From: Paenibacillus sabuli
GTDB lineage: Bacteria > Bacillota > Bacilli > Paenibacillales > Paenibacillaceae
NCBI RefSeq assembly: GCF_014705605.1
Contig: NZ_JACXIZ010000019.1
Span: 62,001 to 126,000, forward strand
Reading direction: 5' to 3'
DNA: 64,000 nucleotides
The notes below the pieces were generated by a model that did not search any database, had not been told where the DNA came from, and saw only the letters and a list, made by a program, of their open reading frames with translations. This document shows positions 1-13,114 of the stretch, one piece after another. A program made the position numbers and the translations under genes. Position 1 is the first letter of the stretch; every line of letters starts with the position of its first letter.

Positions 1-238
1 TGCGCGGTATCGTATCCTCCTTGATCAGCAGCTTGAAAATATCGGCCACCGTCTGCAGCAGTCCCAGCGGGCCGACCCGATTCGGCCCGACCCGCAGCTG
101 CATCCAGCCGATGACCCGGCGCTCGAAGTAGATCGCGTAGGTGACGAAGCCGAGTACGATCAGCAGCAGTCCCGCCGCCGCGAGCAGGAAGAGCAGCGCA
201 TTGCCCGCGGTCAGCGGCTCGCGCAGCAAGTCGCCCAT
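1..238 (-). CDS. nuoH: NADH-quinone oxidoreductase subunit H (partial, 3' part outside window)
   Basis: Only the N-terminal 79 codons are inside the window. The translation has a first membrane helix rich in Leu/Ala followed by [19 protein letters not shown] and [16 protein letters not shown], which is the strongly conserved N-terminal part of NuoH/ND1, the membrane subunit that forms the quinone-access channel of complex I. The ATG at 236-238 overlaps the nuoD stop codon by one base (TAATG), so the two are translationally coupled. The order A-B-C-D-H with no E, F or G between D and H is the shortened complex I arrangement common in Paenibacillaceae. Complex I genes I-N would be expected beyond position 1. 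Confidence 0.93.
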   Translation of the reverse strand, partial: MGDLLREPLTAGNALLFLLAAAGLLLIVLGFVTYAIYFERRVIGWMQLRVGPNRVGPLGLLQTVADIFKLLIKEDTIPR

Positions 239-1338
239 TAGCAATCGACCTCCCCGACGACAATATCGATGCCGCCCAGTATCGTAATCAGATTGGTCAT
301 CGTCTCGCCGACCAGCAGCTTGGGCAGAATCTGCAGATTGACAAAGGACGGACGCCGGAATTTGAGCCGATACGGCTCCGCCTTGCCCCTCGAAACAATG
401 TGGCAGCCCAGCTCGCCGCGCGGCGATTCAATGGCGGCGTAGATCTCGCCGGCCGGGGGCCGGATGACGCGCGGCACCTTGCCCATCGTCGGGCCGGGCT
501 CCGGGAACTGCGCCATCGCCTGACGCAGGATATGCAGACTCTGGCGAATCTCCTCCAGCCGGATTCGGTAGCGGTCGTGGCAATCGCCGCGCTCGCCGGT
601 CGGCACCTCGAATTCGAATCGGTCATACAGCGAATAAGGCGCGTTTTTGCGCAAATCCCAGTCCACGCCCGTGCAGCGCAAATTCGCGCCGGACAATCCG
701 TAGCCGATGGCCGTCTGCGCATCGTAAGCGCCGACGCCGCGAATGCGGGCCAGAAATATCTCGTTGCCGCTGACCAGACGGTCGTATTCCTTTAATTTCT
801 CTTCCATATAGGGGATCAAATCCCGCACCTTGTCAAGCCAGCCCTCCGGGGCGTCCCACTTCACGCCGCCGACCCGCATGTAATTATACGTCAGCCGTGC
901 GCCGCACAGCTCGTTGAACAGATCGATGATCTTCTCGCGATCGCGGAAGGCGTACAAAAACGGGCTCATCGCCCCGATATCGAGCAGATACGTACCCCAC
1001 CAGACCAGATGGCTGGCGATGCGCTGCAGCTCCATGACGACCAGTCGCAAGTACTCCGCGCGCTCGGGCACCTCGAGCCCCATCATCGACTCTACCGCAT
1101 AGCATAACACATAATTGTTGGTCATGGCCGCTACGTAGTCCATTCGATCCGTATAGGGGATAATTTGCGTATAGGTCAGATTTTCCGCCAGCTTCTCCGT
1201 GCCGCGATGCAGATAGCCCATGACCGGCGTCGCTTCGGTGATGACCTCGCCGTCGAGCTTGACGATAATGCGAAACACGCCATGCGTGCTCGGATGCTGG
1301 GGTCCGACGTTGAGCAGCAGCTCTTCCGTGCGTATCAT
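238..1338 (-). CDS. nuoD: NADH-quinone oxidoreductase subunit D (49 kDa)
   Basis: This peripheral-arm subunit of complex I helps form the quinone-binding site. The start at 1338 ([12 protein letters not shown]) is chosen over the upstream in-frame ATG because it has GGAGG at good spacing and leads straight into the family motif [13 protein letters not shown] at residues 11-23. The C-terminal part ends in [12 protein letters not shown], the usual NuoD terminus. Length is 366 aa, typical of the family. The gene begins 7 bases after the nuoC stop and overlaps nuoH by one base. It is not fused to nuoC. Confidence 0.95.
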   Translation of the reverse strand: MIRTEELLLNVGPQHPSTHGVFRIIVKLDGEVITEATPVMGYLHRGTEKLAENLTYTQIIPYTDRMDYVAAMTNNYVLCYAVESMMGLEVPERAEYLRLVVMELQRIASHLVWWGTYLLDIGAMSPFLYAFRDREKIIDLFNELCGARLTYNYMRVGGVKWDAPEGWLDKVRDLIPYMEEKLKEYDRLVSGNEIFLARIRGVGAYDAQTAIGYGLSGANLRCTGVDWDLRKNAPYSLYDRFEFEVPTGERGDCHDRYRIRLEEIRQSLHILRQAMAQFPEPGPTMGKVPRVIRPPAGEIYAAIESPRGELGCHIVSRGKAEPYRLKFRRPSFVNLQILPKLLVGETMTNLITILGGIDIVVGEVDC

Positions 1339-1345
1339 GTACGTC

Positions 1346-1849
1346 TCACACCTCCGAATCGAGCGGTGCATAGTCCTTGCGCAGCGGGTGGCCTTCCCAG
1401 TCGTCGGGCATCATGATGCGCCGCAGATCCGGATGCCCCGTGAAGACGATGCCGAGCAGATCGTACGCTTCGCGTTCGTTCCAATTCGCCGCCGGCCACA
1501 CCGCGGTCACAGACGGCACGCTCGGAGCTTCGCGGTCCAGCTTCGTCTTCAGCACGTAGTCCTCCCCGCTCTCCAGCGCCATCAGATGGTAGATGACCTC
1601 CATATGCGTCTCGCAATCAATGCCCGACAGGTTGCGCAGGTACGTGCAGCGCAACGTCTCATGCGAGCGGAAGAGCGCAGCGGCCTCGTCGACGCGATCG
1701 GCTGCGAGGACCAGCGTCGGCGCATCGCCGCTCAGCGCGTTGAGATACGCCTCCTCCAGCGCGTCCTCGCCGAGCTCGGCCTTCACCAGCGCCGCAGCCG
1801 CCTCCAGCCTCGGCTGGTTCGGCGCCGGGGTTTCGGACGGATCGCTCAT
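1346..1849 (-). CDS. nuoC: NADH-quinone oxidoreductase subunit C (30 kDa)
   Basis: The 167-aa product starts at ATG 1849, which overlaps the nuoB stop codon in an ATGA junction. The open frame extends further upstream, but that part is the shadow of nuoB. The C-terminal half has the 30-kDa subunit signature: [19 protein letters not shown] followed by GHPLRKDY near the end. The N-terminal approximately 45 residues are Ala/Glu-rich and not conserved. It is part of the hydrophilic arm of complex I together with NuoB and NuoD. Confidence 0.94.
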   Translation of the reverse strand: MSDPSETPAPNQPRLEAAAALVKAELGEDALEEAYLNALSGDAPTLVLAADRVDEAAALFRSHETLRCTYLRNLSGIDCETHMEVIYHLMALESGEDYVLKTKLDREAPSVPSVTAVWPAANWNEREAYDLLGIVFTGHPDLRRIMMPDDWEGHPLRKDYAPLDSEV

Positions 1850-2364
1850 CGCGCGGTCACCCGCTTCCCGGTCTTGGCTTCGTAGCGGATTTTTTCCTGC
1901 AGCTTGTTGATGCCGTAGATCAGCGCGGCGGGATTGGGCGGACAGCCCGGGATGTACACGTCCACCGGTACGATCTGGTCGACGCCCTTCATGACGGCAT
2001 AGGACTTCACATACGGTCCGCCGGCCGTCGCGCAGGAGCCCATCGCGATGACCCATTTCGGCTCCGGCATCTGATCGTACAAGCGCCGCAGCAGCGGCCC
2101 CATTTTTTTGGTGACCGTCCCGGCAACGATCATGACGTCGGACTGGCGAGGCGACGTGCGGAACATGACCCCGAACCGGTCGAGGTCGTAATGCGAGGCG
2201 CCCGTGCCCATCATTTCAATCGCGCAGCAGGCCAGTCCGAAGGTGAGCGGCCACAACGAGTTGCTGCGCGCCCACGCTTTCAATTGCTCCAAGGTCCCGA
2301 CGAACACATTGCGTTCGAGCTCCTTGCGTTCCTCGACGGTAACATTCGCTAGATCGAATCCCAT
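1846..2364 (-). CDS. nuoB: NADH-quinone oxidoreductase subunit B
   Basis: The 172-aa protein carries the ligands for the terminal Fe-S cluster N2: the tandem pair Cys46-Cys47 in [11 protein letters not shown], Cys111 in [10 protein letters not shown] and Cys141 in YIPGCPPNP. It docks NuoD and passes electrons to quinone. Its start overlaps the end of nuoA by 16 bases and its stop overlaps the start of nuoC, so it is tightly coupled inside the nuo operon. It is the usual length for the family. Confidence 0.97.
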   Translation of the reverse strand: MGFDLANVTVEERKELERNVFVGTLEQLKAWARSNSLWPLTFGLACCAIEMMGTGASHYDLDRFGVMFRTSPRQSDVMIVAGTVTKKMGPLLRRLYDQMPEPKWVIAMGSCATAGGPYVKSYAVMKGVDQIVPVDVYIPGCPPNPAALIYGINKLQEKIRYEAKTGKRVTAR

Positions 2365-2720
2365 TTGAGCACCTTCTTTTTCCAGGCATAGAGCAGGCCA
2401 ACGAGTAGCAGAGCGACGAAGATCAGCATTTCCACCAGCACAAAAAGCCCGAGCTGCCGATACGCGACGGCCCAGGGATATAAGAAAACGGTTTCTACAT
2501 CAAAAATCACAAACATAAGCGCAAACAGGTAGTACCGGATGTTAAATTGCACCTGACCTTCCCCGACGGGATCGTTGCCGCTCTCGTAGGTGGTCAGCTT
2601 GGCGCCGCTCGGCCGGTGCGGCCTGAGCAGCCTGCCTGCGGCAAGCGCGGCGACGGGAAGGAAAATGCCCAGCAACAGAAAGATCGCGACCATCACATAA
2701 TTGTTGGCGTACGTCTCCAT
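2349..2720 (-). CDS. nuoA: NADH-quinone oxidoreductase subunit A
   Basis: The 123-aa integral membrane subunit has three hydrophobic helices. It contains the NuoA signatures [20 protein letters not shown] and [18 protein letters not shown]. The start at 2720 (METYANNYV) is preceded by GGAGGCG; the longer open frame upstream is not supported. It is the first gene of the nuo operon. A TATAAT-like -10 box lies at 2770-2775 on the minus strand but its -35 box is poor. Confidence 0.95.
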   Translation of the reverse strand: METYANNYVMVAIFLLLGIFLPVAALAAGRLLRPHRPSGAKLTTYESGNDPVGEGQVQFNIRYYLFALMFVIFDVETVFLYPWAVAYRQLGLFVLVEMLIFVALLLVGLLYAWKKKVLKWDSI

Positions 2721-2789
2721 GCCTATCGCCTCCGTGTCTTGGCTGGCTATCGGTTCAATTTCCTTTCCAATTATAACAAAAGCGAGGCA

Positions 2790-2838
2790 CAAAAGAAAAG
2801 GCATCCTTCCGTCATCGTATGCGGAGCCGGGATGCCTT
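2790..2838 (-). terminator. Rho-independent terminator after the HD-GYP gene
   Basis: On the minus strand AAGGCATCC (2830-2838) pairs with GGATGCCTT (2798-2806), with a loop of about 23 bases, and the stem is followed by a T-rich run. It lies between the HD-GYP stop and the nuoA promoter region. Confidence 0.7.
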
Positions 2839-2868
2839 CATGCCGGGGATGCGCGCGTGGAGCGGCGC

Positions 2869-3984
2869 TTATGTGTACTGTTCGCCCAGAATGGAGTCGA
2901 CAATGACCAAATTGCGGTCGTTTTTAAGATCGACCTCGTAGGGGACCGTGACCTTGATCCCGTCTGACTCCTCCACGATCTTGACCACCGGCCGATGCGC
3001 CATCGCGCGATGGATCGAGGTCACAATGCCGATCTGCCCGCTGCTGAGACGGACCACCGTCGAGACCGGGTAGCCGCAGATATGGTTGTGAAAGAGCCGT
3101 ACCAGATCGGCTTCGAAGTATTTGTTGCCGGAGGCAAACATGTATTCGGTCGCTTCGGATACGGTATACGGCCGGCGGTGGTGACGCGGCGAGATCAGTG
3201 CGTCGTACACATCCGCCATCGCCACAATCTGTGCATATTCCGGAATCTGCGTGCCCTCGAATTGCATCGGATAGCCGCTCCCGTCGAAGCGTTCATGATG
3301 CAGCAGCGCGCACTTGGCCGCAGCGGCGGGGAAGTCGTCGATGCTGATCAACACCCGGTACCCCTCAATCGTGTGATGCTCCAGCAAGCGCCGCTCCGGA
3401 CCGGTCAACTCGCTGCGGCTCTTGATGATCGAGGTGGGCAGACTGGTCATGCCGATATCAAACAGCAGCGCGCCCAGCGTCAATTCATTGAGCTTCGTGC
3501 GGCTGTATTGCTTGGACAGTCCGACCATCCCCGCCAATACGGCAACACGGATCGAATGCTCAAAAATGTACTGGTCGGTATCGTAAATCGCTTTGAGCTG
3601 CTTCATGATCTCCTCGCGGGCTGCAAGGTCGACGATAATCGAGCGAAAAATGGTGCGAAACTGCACCTCCAGTATCGGCGAGGAGAACGCCCACGGGAGC
3701 TCTTCCACATCCGTCTTCTTGAGAAGCAGGGCGGCAATTTCTTTTTCCGTCGCCAAAGCAACGGGCCGCAGCGGCGCGACGCTACTGTGCTGCGATTTTT
3801 GCGGCTGTGCGGCGATTTCCTTTGTTTTGACAGTGACCGATTTGACGCCTATTTCTTTCAGCCTGCGTATATAGTGCTCGGTCAATTGCGTACCGGCCTC
3901 CAGAATGGCATTGCCGTATTTGTTGCGCACCGGCTCGCTCAGCACGTCGCCCGGTTCAAGCATGTAGACCGTTTTTCGCCTCAC
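2869..3984 (-). CDS. HD-GYP-family protein with degenerate HD motif
   Basis: The 371-aa protein starts at a GTG. It has an N-terminal region of about 130 residues resembling DUF3391-like leaders of HD-GYP proteins, then an HD-GYP domain. The GYP part is intact: HHERFDGSGYP at residues 229-239, followed by IVAMADVYDALISPR. The canonical HDIGK that supplies metal ligands reads FDIGM at residues 175-179, so the metal-binding His is Phe. HD-GYP enzymes hydrolyse cyclic di-GMP; with this substitution the protein may be a c-di-GMP-responsive or inactive member. It is monocistronic, with a terminator downstream. The family assignment is firm; activity is doubtful. Confidence 0.85.
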   Translation of the reverse strand: MRRKTVYMLEPGDVLSEPVRNKYGNAILEAGTQLTEHYIRRLKEIGVKSVTVKTKEIAAQPQKSQHSSVAPLRPVALATEKEIAALLLKKTDVEELPWAFSSPILEVQFRTIFRSIIVDLAAREEIMKQLKAIYDTDQYIFEHSIRVAVLAGMVGLSKQYSRTKLNELTLGALLFDIGMTSLPTSIIKSRSELTGPERRLLEHHTIEGYRVLISIDDFPAAAAKCALLHHERFDGSGYPMQFEGTQIPEYAQIVAMADVYDALISPRHHRRPYTVSEATEYMFASGNKYFEADLVRLFHNHICGYPVSTVVRLSSGQIGIVTSIHRAMAHRPVVKIVEESDGIKVTVPYEVDLKNDRNLVIVDSILGEQYT

Positions 3985-4174
3985 ATCGCCTCAGTCTTCC
4001 TTTCTTGCAGGGACCTGCGCCCGATCAACAACTAGTTATAATATCCCATTCTAGCACGCCTCGGCAGCCATTGTCACTTGTTTATCCGTATCCTGTCAGA
4101 TAAATAGTCAAAAAGACCCCCGCACTGTGTAGGAAACGTTAACATCACACTTGGAGCGATCATCAGCCTCGCGC

Positions 4175-4206
4175 AAAAGCGACACCGGAAGGCACCGATG
4201 CCGCTT
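4175..4206 (-). terminator. Terminator of dps
   Basis: On the minus strand a 12-bp stem with two G-T pairs (4195-4206 with 4177-4188) and a 6-base loop is followed by TTTT, starting 22 bases after the dps stop codon. Confidence 0.8.
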
Positions 4207-4228
4207 GGATTGACCTGTTTAATCGCGC

Positions 4229-4699
4229 TTAGCCGAGGTACGCTTTGAGCATCCAGACGGATTTCTGAATCCATTCCTGGCGTCCGATCAGCATGTCGGC
4301 CGTCGACTTGTCTCCGGCTTCCTCGGAGAGATCCGCCAGTTGACCCGCCTCGTCGGAGAGCTGCTCGAAGTCGGCAATGATGGCTTTGACCATTTGCTCG
4401 GTCGATTCGCCGCCTTTGGCTTCGCCGATTGTCGCTTGCGCCAAGTGCTCCTTCAAGGTGGAGAGCGGTTTGCCGCCGATGGTCAGCACACGCTCCGCCA
4501 ATTCGTCAAGAATCAGTGTCGCCTCGTCATACAGCTCTTCGAACTTGACGTGAAGCGAAAAGAAGTTCGGCCCTTTGACATACCAGTGAAAATGATGAAG
4601 CTTCATATACATGACGCTCCAGTTTGCCACTTGAACGTTGAGATGCTCGATGACGCGATTATCCGTGTTTGCCTTCTTTACCGGTGCTTTTGTCGCCAT
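4229..4699 (-). CDS. dps: Dps-family ferritin-like DNA-protecting protein
   Basis: The 156-aa protein is the usual Dps length. The ferroxidase residues are visible in KLHHFHWYVKG (residues 33-43) and LHVKFEELYDEA (49-60), positions that form the inter-subunit di-iron site in dodecameric Dps/MrgA. These proteins oxidise Fe(II) with H2O2, store iron and protect DNA. The Lys-rich N-terminus (MATKAPVKKA) may bind DNA. The start has AAAGGAG at good spacing. No PerR-type palindrome is seen in the 70 bases upstream. Confidence 0.95.
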   Translation of the reverse strand: MATKAPVKKANTDNRVIEHLNVQVANWSVMYMKLHHFHWYVKGPNFFSLHVKFEELYDEATLILDELAERVLTIGGKPLSTLKEHLAQATIGEAKGGESTEQMVKAIIADFEQLSDEAGQLADLSEEAGDKSTADMLIGRQEWIQKSVWMLKAYLG

Positions 4700-4819
4700 A
4701 GGTGAACGCTCCTTTCATTTGCTGTAGTGTTTTTTACCCGGACGGCCCAGGGTTTAAACAGCCTGCCTTAGCTTGTGGAGCGCTCATCCAAAGTATGCAT
4801 GGCAACCGGAAGCTCGAGC

Positions 4820-7036
4820 TTATCTGCGGCGAGCCTCTGTCAGCTGGAACTGGCCAACGAGCTGCTGCAGGAAGGCGGTGATGGCCTCGACATGGTTGGA
4901 CGTATGGCGCACGCCCATCATATCCCGCAGCAGCTCCTGCACCTTCCCTTCGACTTCGGTAGAGACCGAGCGGTTGTCCAGGCTGACGCCGGCGATTTTT
5001 TCCATCAGCAGCACGACCTCGTCGACAACGCGCGTTTTGCGCGAGTCTTCTTCCTTGGCGCTGTTCAGAATTTCCGAGGCCGCCGCCACCAGCACGTTGC
5101 CCTCTTCGACGACCTGCGTGCCTTCCTCCATCGACTGGAACGCCTTGCGGGCATTGTCGTAAATGTTTTCAACGATTTCATGGACTTCCTCCGTCGACTT
5201 GCGGGTCAAGTCGGCCAGCTTGCGAATTTCGGAGGCGACGACAGCGAAGCCCCTGCCGTGCTCGCCGACGCGCGCCGCTTCGATCGAAGCGTTGAGCGCC
5301 AGCAGATTCGTCTGCGCGGAGATTTCGCCGATCACCGCCAGCACATTGCGAATTTCCTGCGTCGTGTCCATGAATTCGCGGATCGTGGCGTTCGTTTCCT
5401 CCACCTTGAGCGAGATGTGCTGCATTTTATCGCCGATGCGCATGACCTCGCCCTGCGCGACCTCGATTTGATCGGCCGCTTTTTCCTCCAGCATGCGCAA
5501 CGTTTCGCGCATCTGCGAAGCGACGTCCTTGGCATTATCAATATCCTTGAGCTGATGCAGGATGCTGCGAATCATGTCCTTGATCTTGGCGTTCACCCGC
5601 TCGGTCGAGCCTACCGTAGCCCCTGCCGATTTGTTCAGCATTTGCTGGCTGTTCAGTACATCGCCGGCGGCGAGCTTGACCTGGAGCATGATGCCTTCGA
5701 GCGAGTCAATCATGTTGTTGATCCACTTGGCGAGCTCGCGCGTCTCGTCATTGTCGAATTCAGATGTCTTGAGCCGCTGGGTCAGATCGCCCTTGCCTTC
5801 GGCGTTGATCCGAATGAAGCGATTGATGTTGTGCAGGTGGCCGACCACGCGGGTCGTCGAGCGCTTGTGCAGCACGCCTGCTGCGAGCAGGCCGAATCCC
5901 AGCGAGAACACGCCGGCGACAATGCCGGTGATCACAGGCGAGGCCTGCGCCGCCACGAAGTAGACCAGCGCGGCCGCCAGCACCGCTTGCACCAGCATGA
6001 GCGCCAGATTCAGCCGCAGATGACGCCAGCCGATGCCCCGTATCCGGTAGACCTCCTCCAGATCTCCTTCGCACATCATGCCCCACAGATCGGGACAATG
6101 CGGCAGTTGGAACGTCACCCCCTTGCCAATAACCGGAATATGCCGATAATCGGAGTAGCCGGGGAATTCGACGAACAGGTTGCTGCCGTTGCGGATCGTA
6201 TTGGCCACGCCGGGATGGAGCTGTCCGGTGGCGGGGTCGGTGAACATAATCTCGAGCTCGGTATGCTCCTTGATGCCGACCGTGCCCCAATCCGTGGTGA
6301 CGCCGTCCTTGAGATTCTCGCCATGCGTAAAGGTGCGATCCTCGAAGCGGCTTCTGGAAAGCGCCATGCCTGGCGGAATCTGCGTATTCAGCCCCGGCTT
6401 GGCCATGAAAATATAGTTGTCGCCCGAGTCCGGATAGACGTGACCCGACTCGCGCTGGATGAGGTCGCCGATGACATCGTTGGGCACGCGGCCGCACAGC
6501 GCACCTTTCCATTCCCCGTTTTCGACAATCGGTTCGATGAAGAGCAAGGTCATTTTATCGTGGAACGAGGAAGTCCGCGGCCCGATTTCCAGCGTGAGCG
6601 GATCACCGTACGGTCCGAACAGACACTTGTCCCCCGGCTTTTTCCGGGTATAGCTCAGACCGCCCTCGAGGATACTGCCGCTGCCGTATGATCGATGGAT
6701 GTGCTTGGCATACGTCGAGTACACCACGGTGCCGTGCTCGTCCAGCAAAAAAATTTCGGAAAAATCAGCCGCTCGCATGTAGACAGCCGGGATCATCGAT
6801 TCCCACATGCGTTCGTTCTGGCCCTCAAGCAGCGACGCGCCCTGCTTCAATCCGTTCAGTTGCGCGCTTAGCCGCTCCAGATGGCGCCAATATTCGGTCG
6901 TCCACGAATGCAGCAGATTTTTGCGCGTATCCGCGATGCCTTCAAAGACATCCTGTACGTCCGTTTTCAGCTGCGCATTCAGCCGATAGGACCACCAAAG
7001 GGGCAAACCTTTTTTGAAGCCCAGCCAATCGAACAT
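4820..7036 (-). CDS. Methyl-accepting chemotaxis protein with N-terminal soluble sensor and mid-protein membrane hairpin
   Basis: The start at 7036 ([10 protein letters not shown]) gives 738 aa; the upstream in-frame ATG has no ribosome site. Order of parts: an approximately 340-residue sensor region with no signal peptide or N-terminal membrane helix; two closely spaced hydrophobic helices at about 341-363 and 368-389; a HAMP-like region; and an MCP signalling domain with the hairpin tip [20 protein letters not shown] and [16 protein letters not shown]. The topology implies that sensor and signalling domains are both cytoplasmic, joined by a membrane hairpin, unlike the classical periplasmic-sensor MCP. 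It controls CheA through CheW. The ligand is unknown; the sensor has PAS/Cache-like stretches but I cannot assign it. Confidence 0.88.
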   Translation of the reverse strand: MFDWLGFKKGLPLWWSYRLNAQLKTDVQDVFEGIADTRKNLLHSWTTEYWRHLERLSAQLNGLKQGASLLEGQNERMWESMIPAVYMRAADFSEIFLLDEHGTVVYSTYAKHIHRSYGSGSILEGGLSYTRKKPGDKCLFGPYGDPLTLEIGPRTSSFHDKMTLLFIEPIVENGEWKGALCGRVPNDVIGDLIQRESGHVYPDSGDNYIFMAKPGLNTQIPPGMALSRSRFEDRTFTHGENLKDGVTTDWGTVGIKEHTELEIMFTDPATGQLHPGVANTIRNGSNLFVEFPGYSDYRHIPVIGKGVTFQLPHCPDLWGMMCEGDLEEVYRIRGIGWRHLRLNLALMLVQAVLAAALVYFVAAQASPVITGIVAGVFSLGFGLLAAGVLHKRSTTRVVGHLHNINRFIRINAEGKGDLTQRLKTSEFDNDETRELAKWINNMIDSLEGIMLQVKLAAGDVLNSQQMLNKSAGATVGSTERVNAKIKDMIRSILHQLKDIDNAKDVASQMRETLRMLEEKAADQIEVAQGEVMRIGDKMQHISLKVEETNATIREFMDTTQEIRNVLAVIGEISAQTNLLALNASIEAARVGEHGRGFAVVASEIRKLADLTRKSTEEVHEIVENIYDNARKAFQSMEEGTQVVEEGNVLVAAASEILNSAKEEDSRKTRVVDEVVLLMEKIAGVSLDNRSVSTEVEGKVQELLRDMMGVRHTSNHVEAITAFLQQLVGQFQLTEARRR

Positions 7037-7216
7037 GGGACATCCCCCACTCCTTGTTAAATTTAACAATCTCTCTGTGTAAGCTAATATAACATATTTC
7101 GCCGTGTATTTGAATCTTTTTCACTAAATGAATTGGAAAAGCTGAACCGGAGGAATCAAGACCAGAGGGCTAGAGAAGTGCGCTTCTGGACGAGAAAACA
7201 CGCCAATACGCACGAA

Positions 7217-7250
7217 AAAATGCCCGGAACGTCCTCGTTCCGGGCATTTT
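7217..7250 (-). terminator. Terminator of the atp operon
   Basis: A perfect 14-bp stem (7217-7230 with 7237-7250) with a 6-base loop is followed on the minus strand by a run of T. It lies about 40 bases after the atpC stop. The flanking A and T runs could make it work in both directions. Confidence 0.92.
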
Positions 7251-7291
7251 GCCCCAGGTCAATGCCTCGGTCTATTCTTCTTAGCCGCAGG

Positions 7292-7690
7292 CTAACGCTG
7301 GCGCGTATCCAACCGGTTGAGCGCGCGCTGCAGCGCAAGCTGTGCACGGTGATGATCAATCTCGTTGCGTTTGGTCTGCAGGCGTTGCTCCGCACGCTGC
7401 TTGGCTGCCTGCGCACGATCGACATCGATGTCGATCGGCAGCTCGGCACTTTCCGCCAGGATGACAACCTTATCCTTACGCACCTCGATGAAGCCGCCAT
7501 TGACCGCGACCAGTTCGTGCTGGCTGCCGCGCTTGATCGTGACCGGCGCGATCTGCAGCGGCGTCACCATCGGGATGTGCCCCGGCAGGATGCCCAGCTC
7601 GCCTTCCACACCCTTGACGCTGACCATATCCACTTGCTCGGCGTATACGATCCGCTCAGGGGTTACGATTTCAAGTAAAAACGTGCTCAT
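7292..7690 (-). CDS. atpC: ATP synthase epsilon subunit
   Basis: The 132-aa product begins MSTFLLEIVTPERIVYAEQV and contains GELGILPGHIPMVTPL, the conserved beta-sandwich motif of the epsilon subunit, followed by a helical C-terminal hairpin rich in Gln/Arg/Ala. In the F1 sector it sits on gamma in the central stalk and restrains ATP hydrolysis. It is the last gene of the atp operon, 21 bases after atpD and just before a strong terminator. The start has AGGAGG. Confidence 0.97.
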   Translation of the reverse strand: MSTFLLEIVTPERIVYAEQVDMVSVKGVEGELGILPGHIPMVTPLQIAPVTIKRGSQHELVAVNGGFIEVRKDKVVILAESAELPIDIDVDRAQAAKQRAEQRLQTKRNEIDHHRAQLALQRALNRLDTRQR

Positions 7691-7711
7691 GCGCGATCCT
7701 CCTGCCCCGCT

Positions 7712-9166
<1,455 letters not shown>

Positions 9167-10036
9167 TTACGCCTGCGCGTTGGCGCCCGCGACGATCTCG
9201 GAGATTTCCTGCGTGATGGCCGCCTGACGCGCCCGGTTGTACGTGAGCGAGAGCTCGTTGATGAGCTTCGTCGCATTTTTCGTGGCGTTGCCCATTGCCG
9301 TCATCCGTGCGCCGAATTCGCTCGCCTTGCCGTCGAGCAGCGCGCTATAGATGAGCGTCTCCGCATATTTCGGCAGCAGCGCGTCCAGCACGCCCTGGGC
9401 GGAAGGCTCGTATTCGTAGCTTGCATTTTCCGAGGCGGATTCGCCCGCTTCGTCCGATTCGAGCGGCAGCAGCCGCTTTTCGGTCGGAATCTGCGTCAGC
9501 GGATTGACGAACTCGTTGTAGTACAGGTATAGCTCGTCGTAGGCCGCCTCCTCGAACATTTTGACCGCGGTGTAAGCGACCGACTTGATATCGGCGAATG
9601 ACGGCGAGTCCGGCAGTCCGATTACTTGCTCGACGACCGGCATTTCGCGGCGGCGGAAGTAATCGCGCCCCTTGCGGCCGATGACGAACAAGGCATACTC
9701 GTCGCTCGACTTGTGCCGGGCCTGGATCGTCTGCGACAGCTTGCGCAATATGTTGGCATTGTAGCCGCCCGCGAGACCGCGGTCCGACGTAATCACGAGG
9801 TAGCCGGTTTTGCGAATCGGACGCTTTTGCAGCATCGGATGACGCACGTCCTTCGTACCCGAAGCGATGCTGAATACGACCTCCTGCATTTTCTCCGCGT
9901 AAGGACGAGCCGCTTGGGCGGCCTCCTGCGCGCGTCTGAGACGCGAGGCGGCGACCATCTCCATCGCCTTCGTGATTTGCTTCATATTTTGCTTGCTCTT
10001 GATTTCGCGCTTGATATCGCGCATGTTGGTGGCCAA
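9167..10036 (-). CDS. atpG: ATP synthase gamma subunit (TTG start)
   Basis: The gamma subunit is the rotor shaft of F1. The conserved N-terminus NMRDIKREIKSKQNMKQITK and C-terminus YNRARQAAITQEISEIVAGA are both present. The open frame begins at a GTG (10045), but GGCGG abuts that codon. The TTG at 10034-10036 lies 9 bases downstream of GGCGG and yields M-A-T-N-M-R-D-I-K, matching the usual start of AtpG, so I choose it (289 aa). It lies between atpA and atpD. Confidence 0.93.
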   Translation of the reverse strand: MATNMRDIKREIKSKQNMKQITKAMEMVAASRLRRAQEAAQAARPYAEKMQEVVFSIASGTKDVRHPMLQKRPIRKTGYLVITSDRGLAGGYNANILRKLSQTIQARHKSSDEYALFVIGRKGRDYFRRREMPVVEQVIGLPDSPSFADIKSVAYTAVKMFEEAAYDELYLYYNEFVNPLTQIPTEKRLLPLESDEAGESASENASYEYEPSAQGVLDALLPKYAETLIYSALLDGKASEFGARMTAMGNATKNATKLINELSLTYNRARQAAITQEISEIVAGANAQA

Positions 10037-10118
10037 TTTTTTCACCCGCCTTTATTGCCCGGAGCGCGGCTGCGCTCCGAGGCCTGGTGTGGGATGCGCG
10101 CGCGGCGCTATCCTTATC

Positions 10119-11648
<1,530 letters not shown>

Positions 11649-12197
11649 CTACAGTGCTTTTGATTTCAACGCTTGCTCCATCCGGCCCAGCTTGCCTGCC
11701 AGAGAGCCGTCATACAGCCGATTGCCGATCCGCACGCGGATGCCGCCTAGCAGCTCCGGCTGCACGATCTGGCGCGCCCGGATCTGCTTGCCGATCAATG
11801 TGCCGAACCTGGCCGCGATGTCGGTCAGCTCGGCTTCGGACAGCTCGATCGCACTGTACACGACCGCATCGGCCCGGCCCAGCGCTTCCCCCGCCGCCTT
11901 GCTGTATGCTTCGTAGACGCCGTTCAGTTCGCCGATACGCCCGCGGCGAATGAGCATGTCGACCGTATTCAGCACGACGTCCGCCACTTTTCCGGTTAGC
12001 GCTTGACGAATCAGCTCGATCTTGCGGTCGTCCGCCACGTTGGGCGAATCCAGGAATTTGGCAATCAGCGCGTCGCCCTGCAGCGCTTCGGCCGACACGC
12101 GCAGCTGCTCCTCGGCCTCGGATACGATGCCGTGCGCCTGCGCCGCTTCGAACAGCGCTCTGCCGTATCGTCCGGCTATGACGCTTGAGCGGCTCAT
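11649..12197 (-). CDS. atpH: ATP synthase delta subunit
   Basis: The 182-aa protein starts SSVIAGRYGRALFEAAQ, the conserved first helix of the delta subunit (OSCP), and ends with the conserved LLGGIRVRIGNRLYDGSLAG segment. It links the peripheral stalk (AtpF) to the top of F1. Its ATG overlaps the stop of atpF by four bases (ATGA), and it is preceded by GGAGG. Confidence 0.96.
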   Translation of the reverse strand: MSRSSVIAGRYGRALFEAAQAHGIVSEAEEQLRVSAEALQGDALIAKFLDSPNVADDRKIELIRQALTGKVADVVLNTVDMLIRRGRIGELNGVYEAYSKAAGEALGRADAVVYSAIELSEAELTDIAARFGTLIGKQIRARQIVQPELLGGIRVRIGNRLYDGSLAGKLGRMEQALKSKAL

Positions 12198-12679
12198 GGC
12201 TTGCCTCCTACCTCTTTCAGGTACTGGTCAACCAGTTGCTTTTGCTCTTTTTCGTCCACTTGCTTTTCGATGATTTTCGAGGCGATCTTCACGGACAAGC
12301 CGCTGACCTCACTGCGCAGCGAGAGGACCGCTTTGTTCTTTTCCGTTTCGATATCCTTGACGGCTTCTTCCTTCAGACGGCCGGCTTCGGATTTGGCGGT
12401 CGCGATGATGTCGTCGGCTTGCTTGACGCTCGTCGACTTCGCCTGTTCGATGATCGCGTAGGCTTCCTTGCGCGCTTCCTGCAGCGCCTGTTTTTGCTCT
12501 TCGAGGTGCCGTGCGGCTTCTTCGCGGCTGTTCTCGGCGGAAGCGATCTGCTCCTGCACCAGCTCGCGGCGCTTTTCCATTACGCCGAACAGCGGCCCGA
12601 ATGCGTATTTCTCAAGCAGCCAGTACAACAGGGCGAACGCAATGATTGCAATGACTGTCGATGTCCATACAAATTCCAA
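12194..12679 (-). CDS. atpF: ATP synthase b subunit (TTG start)
   Basis: The peripheral-stalk subunit has one N-terminal membrane helix (FVWTSTVIAIIAFALLYWLL) and a long charged helical domain typical of b subunits. The open frame begins at a GTG (12688) fused to the ribosome site. The TTG at 12677-12679 stands 8 bases after AAAGGAG and gives MEFVWTSTVIAII, the usual AtpF start, so 161 aa is preferred. It anchors delta and alpha to the membrane sector. Confidence 0.93.
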   Translation of the reverse strand: MEFVWTSTVIAIIAFALLYWLLEKYAFGPLFGVMEKRRELVQEQIASAENSREEAARHLEEQKQALQEARKEAYAIIEQAKSTSVKQADDIIATAKSEAGRLKEEAVKDIETEKNKAVLSLRSEVSGLSVKIASKIIEKQVDEKEQKQLVDQYLKEVGGKP

Positions 12680-12792
12680 TGCTGGCACTCCTTTCTGCAG
12701 TTGGTTTCCTCACGTAAAACTTGCCAATCATGACGAAGGCGTGGAGGCATAGGCCATCCCCGCCCTTCGGATGAAGCGTTTAATTGTGTCGA

Positions 12793-13044
<252 letters not shown>

Positions 13045-13114
13045 CTAGAGCTGTTATTCCAAATCCCGGGCCGCCGACGTTTCGCCGATGCGGTTTATCG
13101 GGGAGAAGCAAAGG

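Noticed and set aside
4775-6691. 638-codon plus-strand frame opposite the chemoreceptor gene
   Set aside because: Shadow of the MCP gene: His/Arg/Asp-rich translation without motifs, no ribosome site.
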